Origin: Arthrobacter sp. EpRS71
Lineage (GTDB): Bacteria > Actinomycetota > Actinomycetes > Actinomycetales > Micrococcaceae
Length of the DNA stretch: 64,000 nucleotides
Direction of reading: 5' to 3'
NCBI RefSeq assembly: GCF_001512285.1
Contig: NZ_LNUV01000006.1
Span: 883,159-947,158, forward strand
Shown here: one piece after another, positions 7,293 through 15,806 of the stretch
How the letters are laid out: every line of letters starts with the position of its first letter
Position numbering within the stretch: the stretch's first letter is position 1
The notes under the pieces: model-generated
Told to the model about the DNA's origin: nothing
What the model saw: the letters and a program-made list of their open reading frames with translations, nothing else
Database searches by the model: none
Position numbers and translations under genes: made by a program

Positions 7293-8246
7293 TTGATTTC
7301 ACGCACTAGAACCATGTCTGCCGCCGTTGCGGCCTTGGCATCCGCAGCTTTGCTTTTGAGCGGCTGCGCCACCACCGATGCCAGTGCAAGCGCAAAATCG
7401 GAGACCCGCACGGTAACCAGCGAGGTCAAAGAGGTGAACATCCCCGCGGAACCGAAGAAAGCCCTGGGCATGTACACCACGGACCTGGACATGCTCATCA
7501 CGCTCGGCATCCCGCTCGCCAGCCAGCAGCCCATCCGTGACAGCGGCTACTCGGGCTTCCCGTACTTCTTCGACCAGGACGCCCTCAAGGGCATCACGCC
7601 GTTCACCAACTACCCGGAATTCAACTTCGAGGCCATCCTCAAAGCACAGCCGGACGTCATCCTGAACGGCCTGGGCTACGAGAAGGAGCTTGATGGCAAG
7701 CTCTCCGACATCGCCCCCACCTACACGTTCAACGGCTTCGACGGCAGCGACTGGCGCACCAAGTTCAAGACGGTAGCCGAGGCTTTCGGCAAGACCGAGC
7801 AGTACCAGGCCTGGATGGACAAGTACCAGGCCAAGGTTGATGACGTGAAGAAGCGTCTGGCCGAGGCAGGCAAAAGCAACCTGGTGATCGGCCCCGTGGA
7901 CTACTACGAGGACCAAGTATCGGTCAGCTGCTACGGAACGCCGTGCCTGGTCATCAAGGACCTCGGCTTGAAGGTTTCCCCACTGGCCGACGGCGAGGGC
8001 GTTAAACTCAGCGCCGAGCAGCTCGAACAGCTCAACGGCATCGATGCCATCATCACCACCGAGGTCCCCGAGAAGGACGGCGCCAACCCGGACGCCTTCG
8101 CTCCGCTGGCCAACAACAAGCTGTGGACCTCGCTGCCCTTCGTGGCCAACAAGCAGATCCACACCTATGACCTCGAAATGATCTACGGCTCGCCCAGCGG
8201 CCAGTACGCCCTCCTGGAGAAGTTCGAAAAGGCGCTCTTGTCATGA
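7293..8246 (+). CDS. Siderophore-binding lipoprotein of an iron ABC importer (FecB/FepB-like)
   Basis: A 317-residue periplasmic-binding-type protein. A lipoprotein signal is clear: a hydrophobic stretch followed by Leu-Leu-Ser-Gly-Cys, with Cys the lipidation site. The mature part has the helical-backbone binding-protein layout of iron-siderophore binders. I chose TTG 7293 because AGAGGA lies about six bases upstream and it adds a positively charged n-region; ATG 7314 is the alternative. A 19-bp iron box lies upstream and the stop overlaps the next start (ATGATGA), so binding protein, reductase, permeases and ATPase form one iron-regulated operon. Substrate is probably a ferric hydroxamate or catecholate, not decidable here. 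Confidence 0.9.
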   Translation: MISRTRTMSAAVAALASAALLLSGCATTDASASAKSETRTVTSEVKEVNIPAEPKKALGMYTTDLDMLITLGIPLASQQPIRDSGYSGFPYFFDQDALKGITPFTNYPEFNFEAILKAQPDVILNGLGYEKELDGKLSDIAPTYTFNGFDGSDWRTKFKTVAEAFGKTEQYQAWMDKYQAKVDDVKKRLAEAGKSNLVIGPVDYYEDQVSVSCYGTPCLVIKDLGLKVSPLADGEGVKLSAEQLEQLNGIDAIITTEVPEKDGANPDAFAPLANNKLWTSLPFVANKQIHTYDLEMIYGSPSGQYALLEKFEKALLS

Positions 8247-9124
8247 TGAGCATCTACCGGGCCGAGGTCATTTCCACCCGCCTGCTCACCCCCGGAATGG
8301 TCCGGATTACGTTCGGCGGACCCGGCTTGGCCGGCTTTGACACCACGGGTGTTGGCGACGAATACCTCCGCGTCTTCCTGCCCGATCCGGGCACGCATGA
8401 AGCCCGCCTCCCCATCTCCACCGGCGACTCCTGGGACTGGTCCGAAGGCGTCGAGCCGTCCGCCATGCGGACGTACACGGTCCGCGGTGTGGACGCCACG
8501 GCCGGGACCGTGGACATTGACTTCGTCGTGCACGACGGCGGACTGGCAGCTTCCTGGGCGCAGCGCGCCCAGGTGGGTGACGCCGTCGGGCTCAACTCGC
8601 CCACTGGACTGTATGAACCGCCGACCGGGCTGCAGTGGCAGATCCTGTTGGCCGACGCCACCGGCCTCCCGGCAGTCGCGCGCCTCGTGGAGCAAACGCC
8701 GCCCGGTGTTCGCACCCGTGTCCTGATCGAGGTTGAGGATCCATCGCACCAACAGGAACTCGCCCTCGGAGCCGGAACCGAAGTCGCCTGGATTTACGGC
8801 GGGAACGGCCACAGCCAGTCCCGACTGGATGAGGTCCTGCGCTCCATGGAGTTCCCCGGCGGGGTTGGCTACATCTGGGTGGCCGGCGAAACCAAGGTGC
8901 TGCGCGGAATCCGCAAGTACCTCCGGCATGAGAAGAAGCTCACGCCCGAGTCCTACAAGCTGATCGGCTACTGGACGGACAAGAGCGAGGCCTGGGAAGA
9001 GCGCTGGGAAAACCTCGACGCCGAAACCCGCCGCTGGTTCGACGACCTCTGGTCCAACGAGAAGCGCGATCGCGAGGAAATCGTGGACCTGCAGGACGCC
9101 AAGTTCGAATTGCTGGGCCTCTAA
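8243..9124 (+). CDS. Siderophore-interacting protein (FAD-dependent ferric-siderophore reductase)
   Basis: A 293-residue member of the SIP/ViuB family, cytoplasmic NAD(P)H:flavin-type reductases that release iron from imported siderophore. The N-terminal FAD-binding barrel contains Met-Arg-Thr-Tyr-Thr-Val-Arg, the typical FAD-contacting motif of this family, and the C-terminal half carries the SIP domain (Trp-Val-Ala-Gly-Glu followed by the final Tyr-Trp region). The start overlaps the stop of the binding-protein gene by 4 bases. The next permease starts directly after this stop. The combination with an exporter-type ABC pair recalls mycobacterial IrtA, where a SIP-like domain is fused to the transporter; here it is separate. 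Confidence 0.9.
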   Translation: MMSIYRAEVISTRLLTPGMVRITFGGPGLAGFDTTGVGDEYLRVFLPDPGTHEARLPISTGDSWDWSEGVEPSAMRTYTVRGVDATAGTVDIDFVVHDGGLAASWAQRAQVGDAVGLNSPTGLYEPPTGLQWQILLADATGLPAVARLVEQTPPGVRTRVLIEVEDPSHQQELALGAGTEVAWIYGGNGHSQSRLDEVLRSMEFPGGVGYIWVAGETKVLRGIRKYLRHEKKLTPESYKLIGYWTDKSEAWEERWENLDAETRRWFDDLWSNEKRDREEIVDLQDAKFELLGL

Positions 9125-10231
9125 ATGGCATCGGGAACCATGGCGCCGCGTTCCATAGCCGAAGCCTCAGCGGCTGAAGCGCAGGACGCGGCGCCGGCTT
9201 CACCTGCCGGCGCGCGCCCTGCGGGCCTCGCCTCAGTGAACCGCTACCGCCTTCTGGGATTGCTCGCAGCAAGTGGAACTTTGGCCATGGTTCTCTGGTT
9301 GAGCCTGGTGGTTGGCTCAAAGGACATTGACCTGGCCGCTCTCTGGCCCGCCATCACGGCGTACGATGCCTCGCCGGATCACGTGATCATCCACGATCTC
9401 CGCCTGCCCCGAACCGTCACCGGCGTGGTGGTAGGCGTTGCCCTGGGACTGTCCGGGGCGCTGATCCAAGCGTTGACACGCAACCCGTTGGCGGACCCTG
9501 GCATCCTGGGCGTCAACGCAGGTGCCGGGTTCTTCGTGGTCCTCGGCGTTGCGATTTTCGGAGTCACCAGCATCCAGGAGTACATCTGGTTTTCCTTCTT
9601 TGGAGCGGTCGTGGCCACCGTGGCTGTGTACTTCATCGGCTCACGGGGGAGGGGCGGGGCCACCCCGCTCCGCCTCACCCTCGCCGGGGTTGCCCTCGGA
9701 GCAGTCCTCGGAGGTATTTCGTCCGGCATCACGCTCCTGCGCCCGGCTGTTTTCGACAGCATGCGCAGTTGGAGCGCCGGAACACTCAGCAACCGCACGT
9801 GGGAGATATTCACCACCGTGGCGCCGTTCATCCTTGTTGGAACGGTCATCGCTTTGGCCATGGCCAGGCCCCTGAACGCCGTGGCCATGGGCGACGACAC
9901 CGCCAAGTCCCTTGGTGCCAACATCGTTCGCACCCGCATCTGGACCATCGTGTCAGTGACCCTGCTCTGCGGTGCCGCGACCGCAGCCGCTGGGCCCATC
10001 GGATTCGTGGGCCTCATGGTCCCGCACGTAGCCCGGTGGATTGTTGGCCCGGACCAGCGCTGGATTCTGGCCTACACTCTGGTGCTCTCGCCAGTACTGC
10101 TTCTGGTGTCCGACATCGTGGGGCGCATTGTTCTCCGCCCCGGCGAAATGCAGGTAGGAATCATCACCGCATTCGTTGGCGCGCCCGTCCTCATCTGGCT
10201 CATTCGACGCCGGAAAGTGAGCACGCTGTGA
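9125..10231 (+). CDS. FecCD-family iron-siderophore permease, first subunit
   Basis: A 368-residue polytopic membrane protein of the FecCD/BtuC type. Recognisable segments are Arg-Leu-Pro-Arg-Thr-Val-Thr-Gly near residue 95, Gly-Ala-Leu-Ile-Gln-Ala-Leu-Thr-Arg-Asn-Pro-Leu-Ala-Asp-Pro, and late Gly-Pro-Ile-Gly-Phe-Val-Gly-Leu-Met-Val-Pro-His, all hallmarks of the family. An unusually long Ala-rich N-terminus (about 35 residues) precedes the first helix. It starts immediately after the SIP stop and its own stop overlaps the next start (TGATG), so the two permeases are translated together and presumably form a heterodimer. Confidence 0.9.
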   Translation: MASGTMAPRSIAEASAAEAQDAAPASPAGARPAGLASVNRYRLLGLLAASGTLAMVLWLSLVVGSKDIDLAALWPAITAYDASPDHVIIHDLRLPRTVTGVVVGVALGLSGALIQALTRNPLADPGILGVNAGAGFFVVLGVAIFGVTSIQEYIWFSFFGAVVATVAVYFIGSRGRGGATPLRLTLAGVALGAVLGGISSGITLLRPAVFDSMRSWSAGTLSNRTWEIFTTVAPFILVGTVIALAMARPLNAVAMGDDTAKSLGANIVRTRIWTIVSVTLLCGAATAAAGPIGFVGLMVPHVARWIVGPDQRWILAYTLVLSPVLLLVSDIVGRIVLRPGEMQVGIITAFVGAPVLIWLIRRRKVSTL

Positions 10232-11334
10232 TGCGCACCGATCCCGCGACATTCCAAAAACAGGCCCGGCCCATCAAACAGGCCCCACCCATCGACTTCG
10301 GCCGGCGAACCCTCGCCGTCCGCCGCTATGGCGGACGCATCTCCCTTCGCCTCGACGTCCGCACCCTGATTGTCACCGCTGTCCTCGTCACCGCCGCCCT
10401 GGCGCTCGCCGTCGTCGCCCTTGGCCTGGGCGAGTTCAGCGTTGCGGTACCGGACGTTGTCTCTGCGCTGCTGGGAAACTCCAGCGGCGCCGTGCACATG
10501 GTGGTGGTGGAGTGGAGATTGCCCCGCGTCCTCCTGGCCCTGTTATTGGGGGCGGCCATGGGGATCAGCGGGGCAATCTTCCAATCGCTGACCCGCAACG
10601 CGCTGGGAAGCCCGGACGTGATCGGCTTCAACACGGGTGCCTACACGGGCGCGCTGGTGGTGATCCTCCTGATGGGCGGCGGCTACTTTGCGGTGTCTGC
10701 CGGTGCGATGGTGGGTGGGCTGGTGACGGCCGCTCTGGTTTACCTGTTTGCCTACAAGAAGGGCATCCAGGGTTTCCGGCTCATCATCGCCGGCATCGCC
10801 GTGAGTGCCATGCTGGCGTCGGTGAATACCTTCATGATCCTCAAGGCGTCCTTGGAGCAGGCAATGTCTGCTGCCGTCTGGGGTGCTGGATCCTTGAACA
10901 AGATCGGCTGGGAGCAGGTGCTGCCGGTGCTGATCGTCTTTGTGGTGCTGCTGGTGGTGCTGGCCTTTTACGGCCGACGATTGGGCCTTTTGGAAATGGG
11001 CGACGACGCCGCCCGGGCCTTGGGCGTTCGGCTGGAAGGCTCGCGGCTGGTCCTCGCAGTGGTGGGCGTGGCTTTGACCGCGATGGTCACCGCCGCGGCT
11101 GGCCCCATCGCGTTCGTTTCCTTGGCCGCCCCTCAACTGGCGCGGCGACTGACCCGGTCCGCGTCGGTGGGAATGGTTCCGTCCGCTGCCATGGGCGCGT
11201 TCCTGCTGGTGGCCAGCGACATCGTGGCGCAGAACCTTTTCGCCCCCATCCAACTGCCCGTGGGCGTAGTGACAGTGAGCATCGGCGGCTGTTATCTCGT
11301 GTGGCTCCTGGCCCGTGAGGTGAAGCGGCAATGA
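10231..11334 (+). CDS. FecCD-family iron-siderophore permease, second subunit
   Basis: A 367-residue permease when started at ATG 10231; the frame is open much further upstream inside the previous gene, but the TGATG junction fixes the start. It shows the same family marks as its neighbour: Trp-Arg-Leu-Pro-Arg-Val-Leu, Gly-Ala-Ile-Phe-Gln-Ser-Leu-Thr-Arg-Asn-Ala-Leu-Gly-Ser-Pro-Asp and Ala-Gly-Pro-Ile-Ala-Phe-Val-Ser-Leu-Ala-Ala-Pro-Gln. About nine to ten helices are visible. The stop overlaps the ATPase start by 4 bases. The FepG-type second permease position is inferred from order. Confidence 0.9.
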   Translation: MRTDPATFQKQARPIKQAPPIDFGRRTLAVRRYGGRISLRLDVRTLIVTAVLVTAALALAVVALGLGEFSVAVPDVVSALLGNSSGAVHMVVVEWRLPRVLLALLLGAAMGISGAIFQSLTRNALGSPDVIGFNTGAYTGALVVILLMGGGYFAVSAGAMVGGLVTAALVYLFAYKKGIQGFRLIIAGIAVSAMLASVNTFMILKASLEQAMSAAVWGAGSLNKIGWEQVLPVLIVFVVLLVVLAFYGRRLGLLEMGDDAARALGVRLEGSRLVLAVVGVALTAMVTAAAGPIAFVSLAAPQLARRLTRSASVGMVPSAAMGAFLLVASDIVAQNLFAPIQLPVGVVTVSIGGCYLVWLLAREVKRQ

Positions 11335-12194
11335 GTGAAGAATTGAAGGAGATTGCTGTGACTGATGTGGTGGATGTTCCTGTTTCTGTTGGCTCGGTGC
11401 CGGGTTCGGCACGCCCCGCGGGTTCCGCCCGCCTCCGCGCCGAGAAAGTGAGCCTCGGCTACGCGGGCCGCACGGTGTCCCAGGCCCTCGACGTGCGCAT
11501 TCCCGATGGTGAGTTCACGGTGATCGTGGGGCCAAATGCCTGCGGTAAGTCGACACTGCTGCGGGCGCTGTCCCGGCTGCTGGAGCCAACCTCGGGGTCT
11601 GTGCTTTTGGACGGCAAGAGCATCTCGTCCTACGGGGCCAAGGAGGTCGCCCGCACTCTTGGCTTGCTGCCGCAAACCTCCATAGCGCCCGATGGAATTA
11701 CCGTGGCGGACCTCGTGGCCCGGGGGCGCTACCCGCACCAGAAGCTGTTGCGTCAATGGTCCGAGGCCGACGAAGCCGCCGTAGTTAAGGCGTTGGAAGC
11801 CACGAATGTTGACGGGTTGTCCGGCCGTTTGGTGGACGAACTCTCCGGTGGGCAGCGGCAACGCGTGTGGGTGGCCATGGTGCTGGCACAGCAAACCCCT
11901 TTATTGCTCCTGGACGAGCCCACCACGTTCCTGGATATCGCGCACCAGATCGAGCTCCTGGAACTGTTCCGGCGGCTCAATCGGGATGGCAACACCCTGG
12001 TGGCCGTGCTCCACGATCTCAACCATGCCTGCCGCTACGCCACACACCTGATTGCCATGAAGGACGGGGCAGTAGTTGCGGAGGGCCGGCCTGCCGATGT
12101 GGTCACGGCCGAGCTGGTGGAGCACGTGTTCGGCCTGCCGTGCATCGTGATCGACGACCCCGTGAGCCACACGCCGCTGGTGATCCCGCTCTGA
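11331..12194 (+). CDS. ABC ATPase for iron-siderophore import (FecE/FepC-like)
   Basis: A 287-residue ATPase. Walker A is Gly-Pro-Asn-Ala-Cys-Gly-Lys-Ser-Thr around residue 65-73, the signature is Leu-Ser-Gly-Gly-Gln-Arg-Gln near 165, Walker B is Leu-Leu-Leu-Leu-Asp-Glu-Pro-Thr-Thr, and the switch His is in Val-Leu-His-Asp-Leu-Asn-His. This is the classic FepC/FecE pattern. The first 30 residues are a variable extension; ATG at 11331 overlaps the preceding stop by 4 bases. It is the last gene of the operon and converges on the LysR gene only 6 bases away, with no obvious terminator between. Confidence 0.92.
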   Translation: MSEELKEIAVTDVVDVPVSVGSVPGSARPAGSARLRAEKVSLGYAGRTVSQALDVRIPDGEFTVIVGPNACGKSTLLRALSRLLEPTSGSVLLDGKSISSYGAKEVARTLGLLPQTSIAPDGITVADLVARGRYPHQKLLRQWSEADEAAVVKALEATNVDGLSGRLVDELSGGQRQRVWVAMVLAQQTPLLLLDEPTTFLDIAHQIELLELFRRLNRDGNTLVAVLHDLNHACRYATHLIAMKDGAVVAEGRPADVVTAELVEHVFGLPCIVIDDPVSHTPLVIPL

Positions 12195-12200
12195 ACCGCG

Positions 12201-13097
12201 CTACTTCGCCCCCAACAACTCCTCCCGCCTCCGCTCCGTCTCCTCCCGCAGGCCCTGCACGACGGCGGCTACCGCGGGGCGGCGCATGGAGTCCGGGCGG
12301 AGGACCATCCAGTAGGGGAGAAGTTCCGCGAAGTCGGCTGGGAGGAGGCGCACCAAATCCGTGTGCCGGTCGGCCATGAAGCACGGGAGAAAACCGATGC
12401 CGGCCCCGGCCCGGGTGGCTTCAACATGGACAAACACGTTGGTTGAACTGAGGCCGTCGCGCATGGTGGGGACCAGCCTGCGGGGCGCGTCCAGGTCGTC
12501 CACTTGCAGCATGGAGTCCACAAAGTAGACCAGTTGGTGTTGCGTGAGCTCCTCAATGCTTGAAGGGGTGCCGTTGTCCGCCAGGTAGGCGCGCGAGGCG
12601 TACATTCCCAGCCGGTACTCGCCCAGGCGGATCGCTTCTGCGCGGTGCACTTGCGGCGCCCCCACCACCACTTCGATGTCCAAGCCGGAGCGCTGTTGCA
12701 AGGCCCGCCTGGTCACCGTCACGATCTCCACGCTGAGACCGGGGTGCTGCCGTCGAAGCCGGGCCACCGCCGGTGCCGCGATATAGGCGCTGAACCCATC
12801 AGTTGCGGTCATGCGTACGACGCCGGTAATCGGGTCTGGCGCGCGGTCGCTGGGACCCAGCGCACCCACCGCAGCTTCGATCCGCTCTGCAACCTGAACG
12901 GCTTCCGCGCCCAACTCCGTGACTTCCCAGCCACCGGCCGCACGTGCGAGGACGCGGCCGCCCAAGGATTTCTCCAGCGCCGCTATCCTGCGCGAAACGG
13001 TGGTGTGGTTCAGTCCCAAGGCTTGTGCCGCCGTCGTGAATTTTCCTGAACGTGAGACGGCGAGCAGGATGAGGAGGTCGTCCGGATTCGGTTTCAT
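12201..13097 (-). CDS. LysR-family transcriptional regulator
   Basis: A 298-residue regulator if started at ATG 13097. The winged helix-turn-helix covers residues 1-60 (Asp-Asp-Leu-Leu-Ile-Leu-Leu-Ala-Val-Ser then Ala-Ala-Gln-Ala-Leu-Gly-Leu-Asn-His-Thr-Thr-Val-Ser-Arg-Arg) and the rest is the LysR substrate domain. The frame is open to 13160, but that longer version would cover the 10-bp repeat that I read as its operator, so the shorter start is preferred; no strong ribosome site is visible. It is divergent from an MHS transporter and a 3-hydroxybutyrate dehydrogenase and is the likely regulator of those genes. Ligand unknown, perhaps hydroxybutyrate. Confidence 0.85.
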   Translation of the reverse strand: MKPNPDDLLILLAVSRSGKFTTAAQALGLNHTTVSRRIAALEKSLGGRVLARAAGGWEVTELGAEAVQVAERIEAAVGALGPSDRAPDPITGVVRMTATDGFSAYIAAPAVARLRRQHPGLSVEIVTVTRRALQQRSGLDIEVVVGAPQVHRAEAIRLGEYRLGMYASRAYLADNGTPSSIEELTQHQLVYFVDSMLQVDDLDAPRRLVPTMRDGLSSTNVFVHVEATRAGAGIGFLPCFMADRHTDLVRLLPADFAELLPYWMVLRPDSMRRPAVAAVVQGLREETERRREELLGAK

Positions 13098-13113
13098 ATC
13101 TGCAATTTTGCAC

Positions 13114-13169
13114 ATACTCAGTGCCGCTTTGGTCATTGAGGCGCGGAGAATCTGCGGCAATACTCAGTG
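13114..13169. promoter_or_regulatory. Direct 10-bp repeat in the LysR/MHS divergent promoter
   Basis: ATACTCAGTG occurs exactly at 13114-13123 and 13160-13169, a 46-bp spacing, in the region between the divergent LysR and transporter genes. LysR regulators usually bind two spaced sites in such regions, so these are candidate recognition and activation half-sites. Confidence 0.45.
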
Positions 13170-13234
13170 GAGCATGTCGTGTTGTGGATCACATCACGTT
13201 CACAAGGGTCAAAGAGGACACTGAGGAGATGGAT

Positions 13235-14623
13235 ATGAGCGTAGAGCAGCGCTCCGCATCAAGAGCCGGTAAAGACGCCGGCAAGGGCTCCGGCCTGAAG
13301 AAGATCGTCGCGGCCTCCATGGTGGGCACGGTGGTGGAGTGGTACGAGTTCTTCCTCTACGCCACCGCCGCAACCTTGGTTTTCGGCAAGTACTTCTTCC
13401 CGAGCACCGGCAACGAACTGGACGGCATCATCCAGGCCTTCATCACCTACGCGGTAGGTTTCGTTGCCCGGCCGCTGGGCGGAATTGTCTTCGGCCAGAT
13501 CGGCGACAAACTGGGCCGCAAGCCCACGCTGCAGCTGACCATCGTGATCGTGGGCGTCTCCACCTTCCTGATGGGCTGCCTCCCCGGCTTCATGGACATC
13601 GGCTACTGGGCACCGGCCATGCTGGTGGCCCTCCGTTTCATCCAGGGCTTCGCACTCGGCGGTGAATGGGGCGGTGCTGTCCTCCTCGTGGCGGAACACA
13701 GCCCCAACAAGTCCCGCGGTTTCTGGTCCTCCTGGCCGCAGGCAGCCGTGCCGGTGGGTAATCTCCTGGCCACGCTGGTCCTGTTTGTCATGTCCACCAC
13801 CCTCAGCAGCGAAGCCTTCCTCGGCTGGGGCTGGCGCGTCGCGTTCTGGCTCTCCGCAGTGATCGTGTTTGTCGGCTACTACATCCGCACCCACGTCACC
13901 GAGGCGCCCATCTTCCTCGAAGCCAAGGCGCAGGTGGAGGAGTCCAAAGCCATCAGCTACGGAGTTGGCGAGGTCATCCGCAAGTACCCCAAGGGCATCC
14001 TCCAGGCCATGGGTCTGCGCTTCGCGGAGAACATCATGTACTACCTCGTGGTGAGCTTCGCGATCGTCTACCTCAAGAGCGTCCACAAATACGACACGTC
14101 CTCGCTCCTGCTGGCACTCCTGATCGCCCACGTCATCCACTTCCTGGTCATCCCGCAGGTGGGACGTCTGGTGGACTCGTGGGGACGCAAGCCCGTGTAC
14201 CTGGTGGGTGCCATCACCGGCGCAACCTGGCCGTTCTTCGCCTTCCCCATGTTCGACACCAAGAACGCCGTGATCATCGTCCTGGCCGTGACCATCGGAC
14301 TCTGCCTCCACGCCTTCATGTACGCAGGGCAGCCGGCCATCATGTCCGAGCTCTTCCCCACCCGCATGCGCTACTCCGGTGTCTCGCTCGGCTCGCAGGT
14401 CACGTCCATCTTCGCCGGCTCACTCGCACCGCTGCTGGCAACCCAGTGGCTCAAAGACACCGGATCCTGGCTCCCCACCGCGATCTACCTCGTGGTCGCC
14501 TGCGCCATTACCGTCGTCGCCGTCGTTTCGCTGAAGGAAACCAAGGGCATCGCGCTGCAAGAGGTGGACGAAGCCGACGCCATCAGGCACGGACTCGCCA
14601 CTCCTTCTACTTCGAAAGGCTAG
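13235..14623 (+). CDS. MHS-family MFS transporter (organic acid or betaine proton symporter)
   Basis: A 462-residue transporter of the metabolite:H+ symporter family (relatives: ProP, ShiA, KgtP). Diagnostic are Val-Val-Glu-Trp-Tyr-Glu-Phe-Phe-Leu-Tyr near residue 30, Arg-Pro-Leu-Gly-Gly-Ile-Val-Phe-Gly and Asp-Lys-Leu-Gly-Arg-Lys-Pro in the first half, and Glu-Trp-Gly-Gly-Ala in helix 5. I chose ATG 13235 because GAGGAG ends seven bases upstream; ATG 13229 would leave no spacer. It is followed after 4 bases by a hydroxybutyrate dehydrogenase, so 3-hydroxybutyrate or a similar short acid is the likely substrate. This is inferred from neighbours only. Confidence 0.88.
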   Translation: MSVEQRSASRAGKDAGKGSGLKKIVAASMVGTVVEWYEFFLYATAATLVFGKYFFPSTGNELDGIIQAFITYAVGFVARPLGGIVFGQIGDKLGRKPTLQLTIVIVGVSTFLMGCLPGFMDIGYWAPAMLVALRFIQGFALGGEWGGAVLLVAEHSPNKSRGFWSSWPQAAVPVGNLLATLVLFVMSTTLSSEAFLGWGWRVAFWLSAVIVFVGYYIRTHVTEAPIFLEAKAQVEESKAISYGVGEVIRKYPKGILQAMGLRFAENIMYYLVVSFAIVYLKSVHKYDTSSLLLALLIAHVIHFLVIPQVGRLVDSWGRKPVYLVGAITGATWPFFAFPMFDTKNAVIIVLAVTIGLCLHAFMYAGQPAIMSELFPTRMRYSGVSLGSQVTSIFAGSLAPLLATQWLKDTGSWLPTAIYLVVACAITVVAVVSLKETKGIALQEVDEADAIRHGLATPSTSKG

Positions 14624-14627
14624 CTCC

Positions 14628-15377
14628 ATGGACAACTCCTTGAACGGGCGCAAAGCACTGGTGACCGGCGGCGCGAGCGGTATCGGGGCCGCCTGCGCCC
14701 GGGCGCTCGCCGCCCGCGGGGCGAAAGTAGTAGTGGCCGACGTCGACGCCTCCGGAGCTGCGGCCCTCGCCGATGAGTTGGGCGGCACAGCCTGGACGGT
14801 GGATCTGCTGGACGTCGACGCCTTGGCCGCACTCAGCCTCGACTGCGACATCCTGGTCAACAACGCGGGCATCCAGAAAGTTGCCCCCATTGAGGAGTTT
14901 GACCCCGCGGAGTTCCGGCGGATCCTGTCCCTGATGCTGGAGGCGCCGTTCCTCCTCATCAGGGCTGCACTCCCGCACATGTACGCCAACGGGTTTGGCC
15001 GGATCATTAACATCTCTTCCGTCCACGGCCTCCGGGCGTCCGCCTACAAGAGCGCGTATGTCTCCGCCAAACACGGGCTGGAGGGGCTCAGCAAGGTGAC
15101 GGCCTTGGAGGGTGGCGAACACGGCGTCACCTCCAACTGCATCAACCCGGGCTATGTCCGGACCCCGTTGGTGGAGAAGCAGATCGCCGATCAGGCCCGG
15201 CTTCATGGCATCCCCGAAGCCGAGGTTTTGGCCAAAGTGATGCTCACGGAATCCGCCGTGAAGCGGCTTGTGGAACCAGCGGAAGTGGCGTCATTGGCCG
15301 CCTGGATGGCCTCCGACGACGCCGGTATGGTCACCGGCGCGAGCTACACCATGGACGGCGGGTGGTCGGCCAGGTAA
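14628..15377 (+). CDS. 3-hydroxybutyrate dehydrogenase (SDR family)
   Basis: A 249-residue classical short-chain dehydrogenase. The NAD loop Thr-Gly-Gly-Ala-Ser-Gly-Ile-Gly is at residues 13-20, Asn-Asn-Ala-Gly at 78-81, catalytic Ser near 130-131 and Tyr144-x3-Lys148. After the active site, Pro-Gly-Tyr-Val-Arg-Thr-Pro-Leu-Val-Glu-Lys-Gln-Ile is typical of D-3-hydroxybutyrate dehydrogenases. It would oxidise 3-hydroxybutyrate to acetoacetate in the cytoplasm. It is co-transcribed with the MHS transporter (4-base gap). Acetoacetate could then be activated by the CoA transferase and cleaved by the thiolase encoded at 57.4-60.1 kb. Confidence 0.82.
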   Translation: MDNSLNGRKALVTGGASGIGAACARALAARGAKVVVADVDASGAAALADELGGTAWTVDLLDVDALAALSLDCDILVNNAGIQKVAPIEEFDPAEFRRILSLMLEAPFLLIRAALPHMYANGFGRIINISSVHGLRASAYKSAYVSAKHGLEGLSKVTALEGGEHGVTSNCINPGYVRTPLVEKQIADQARLHGIPEAEVLAKVMLTESAVKRLVEPAEVASLAAWMASDDAGMVTGASYTMDGGWSAR

Positions 15378-15392
15378 GGTGCCGCTGGGTTA

Positions 15393-15446
15393 GTTCTGGC
15401 CGCCGGGTTGGTTCTGGCCGCCGGGTTAGTTCTGGCCGCCGATGAT
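15393..15446. repeat. Three tandem 18-bp units spanning the HxlR stop codon
   Basis: Units beginning GTTCTGGCCGCCG start at 15393, 15411 and 15429. Read on the minus strand each codes for Gly-Gly-Gln-Asn plus a stop or Gln and Pro. The first unit met by the HxlR gene carries the stop, the second carries CAA, the third TAA again, so the two downstream units look like an extended or discarded C-terminus. Confidence 0.8.
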
Positions 15447-15803
15447 GGCGTCGGCATTGTCGAAGGCCCAGGTCACCAAGGGAATGAGCAGCGTGCTGAG
15501 CTCGCGGCCGCGTTCTGTGAGGCTGTAATCCACGCGGGGCGGGATGACTGGTTGTGCATCACGGCGGACCAGTCCGTCCCGCTCGAGCGTCTTGAGGGTT
15601 TGGGCGAGCATTTTCTCGCTGATGCCCTCGGCCCGGCGGCGCAATTCGCTCCAGCGCTGATCGCCTTCGGAGAGTGACAGCAGGATCAGCACACCCCATT
15701 TGCTGGTGATGTGGTCCAACACCGTCCGGCTGGGGCAACCAGCCGGGAACACGCCGTCGGCAATGGTTGCGGGGAGAGGCGCCGGGAGGTCACTTACTTT
15801 CAT
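15426..15803 (-). CDS. HxlR-family redox-type regulator (QorR-like)
   Basis: A 125-residue winged helix-turn-helix regulator of the HxlR/DUF24 family. Conserved parts are Gly-Cys-Pro-Ser-Arg-Thr-Val-Leu-Asp-His at residues 22-31 with the Cys (Cys23) that many family members use as a thiol redox switch, Lys-Trp-Gly-Val-Leu-Ile-Leu, and Gly-Ile-Ser-Glu-Lys-Met-Leu-Ala-Gln-Thr-Leu. It is divergent from a QorB-like quinone reductase, the same arrangement as the ytfH-ytfG pair of E. coli and qorR-qor2 of corynebacteria. It probably represses itself and the reductase until oxidised by quinones or other electrophiles. Its 3' end lies in an 18-bp tandem repeat. Confidence 0.85.
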   Translation of the reverse strand: MKVSDLPAPLPATIADGVFPAGCPSRTVLDHITSKWGVLILLSLSEGDQRWSELRRRAEGISEKMLAQTLKTLERDGLVRRDAQPVIPPRVDYSLTERGRELSTLLIPLVTWAFDNADAIIGGQN

Positions 15804-15806
15804 GTC

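Noticed and set aside
9769..10230. N-terminal extension of the second FecCD permease
   Set aside because: It overlaps the first permease entirely; the TGATG junction fixes the start at 10231.
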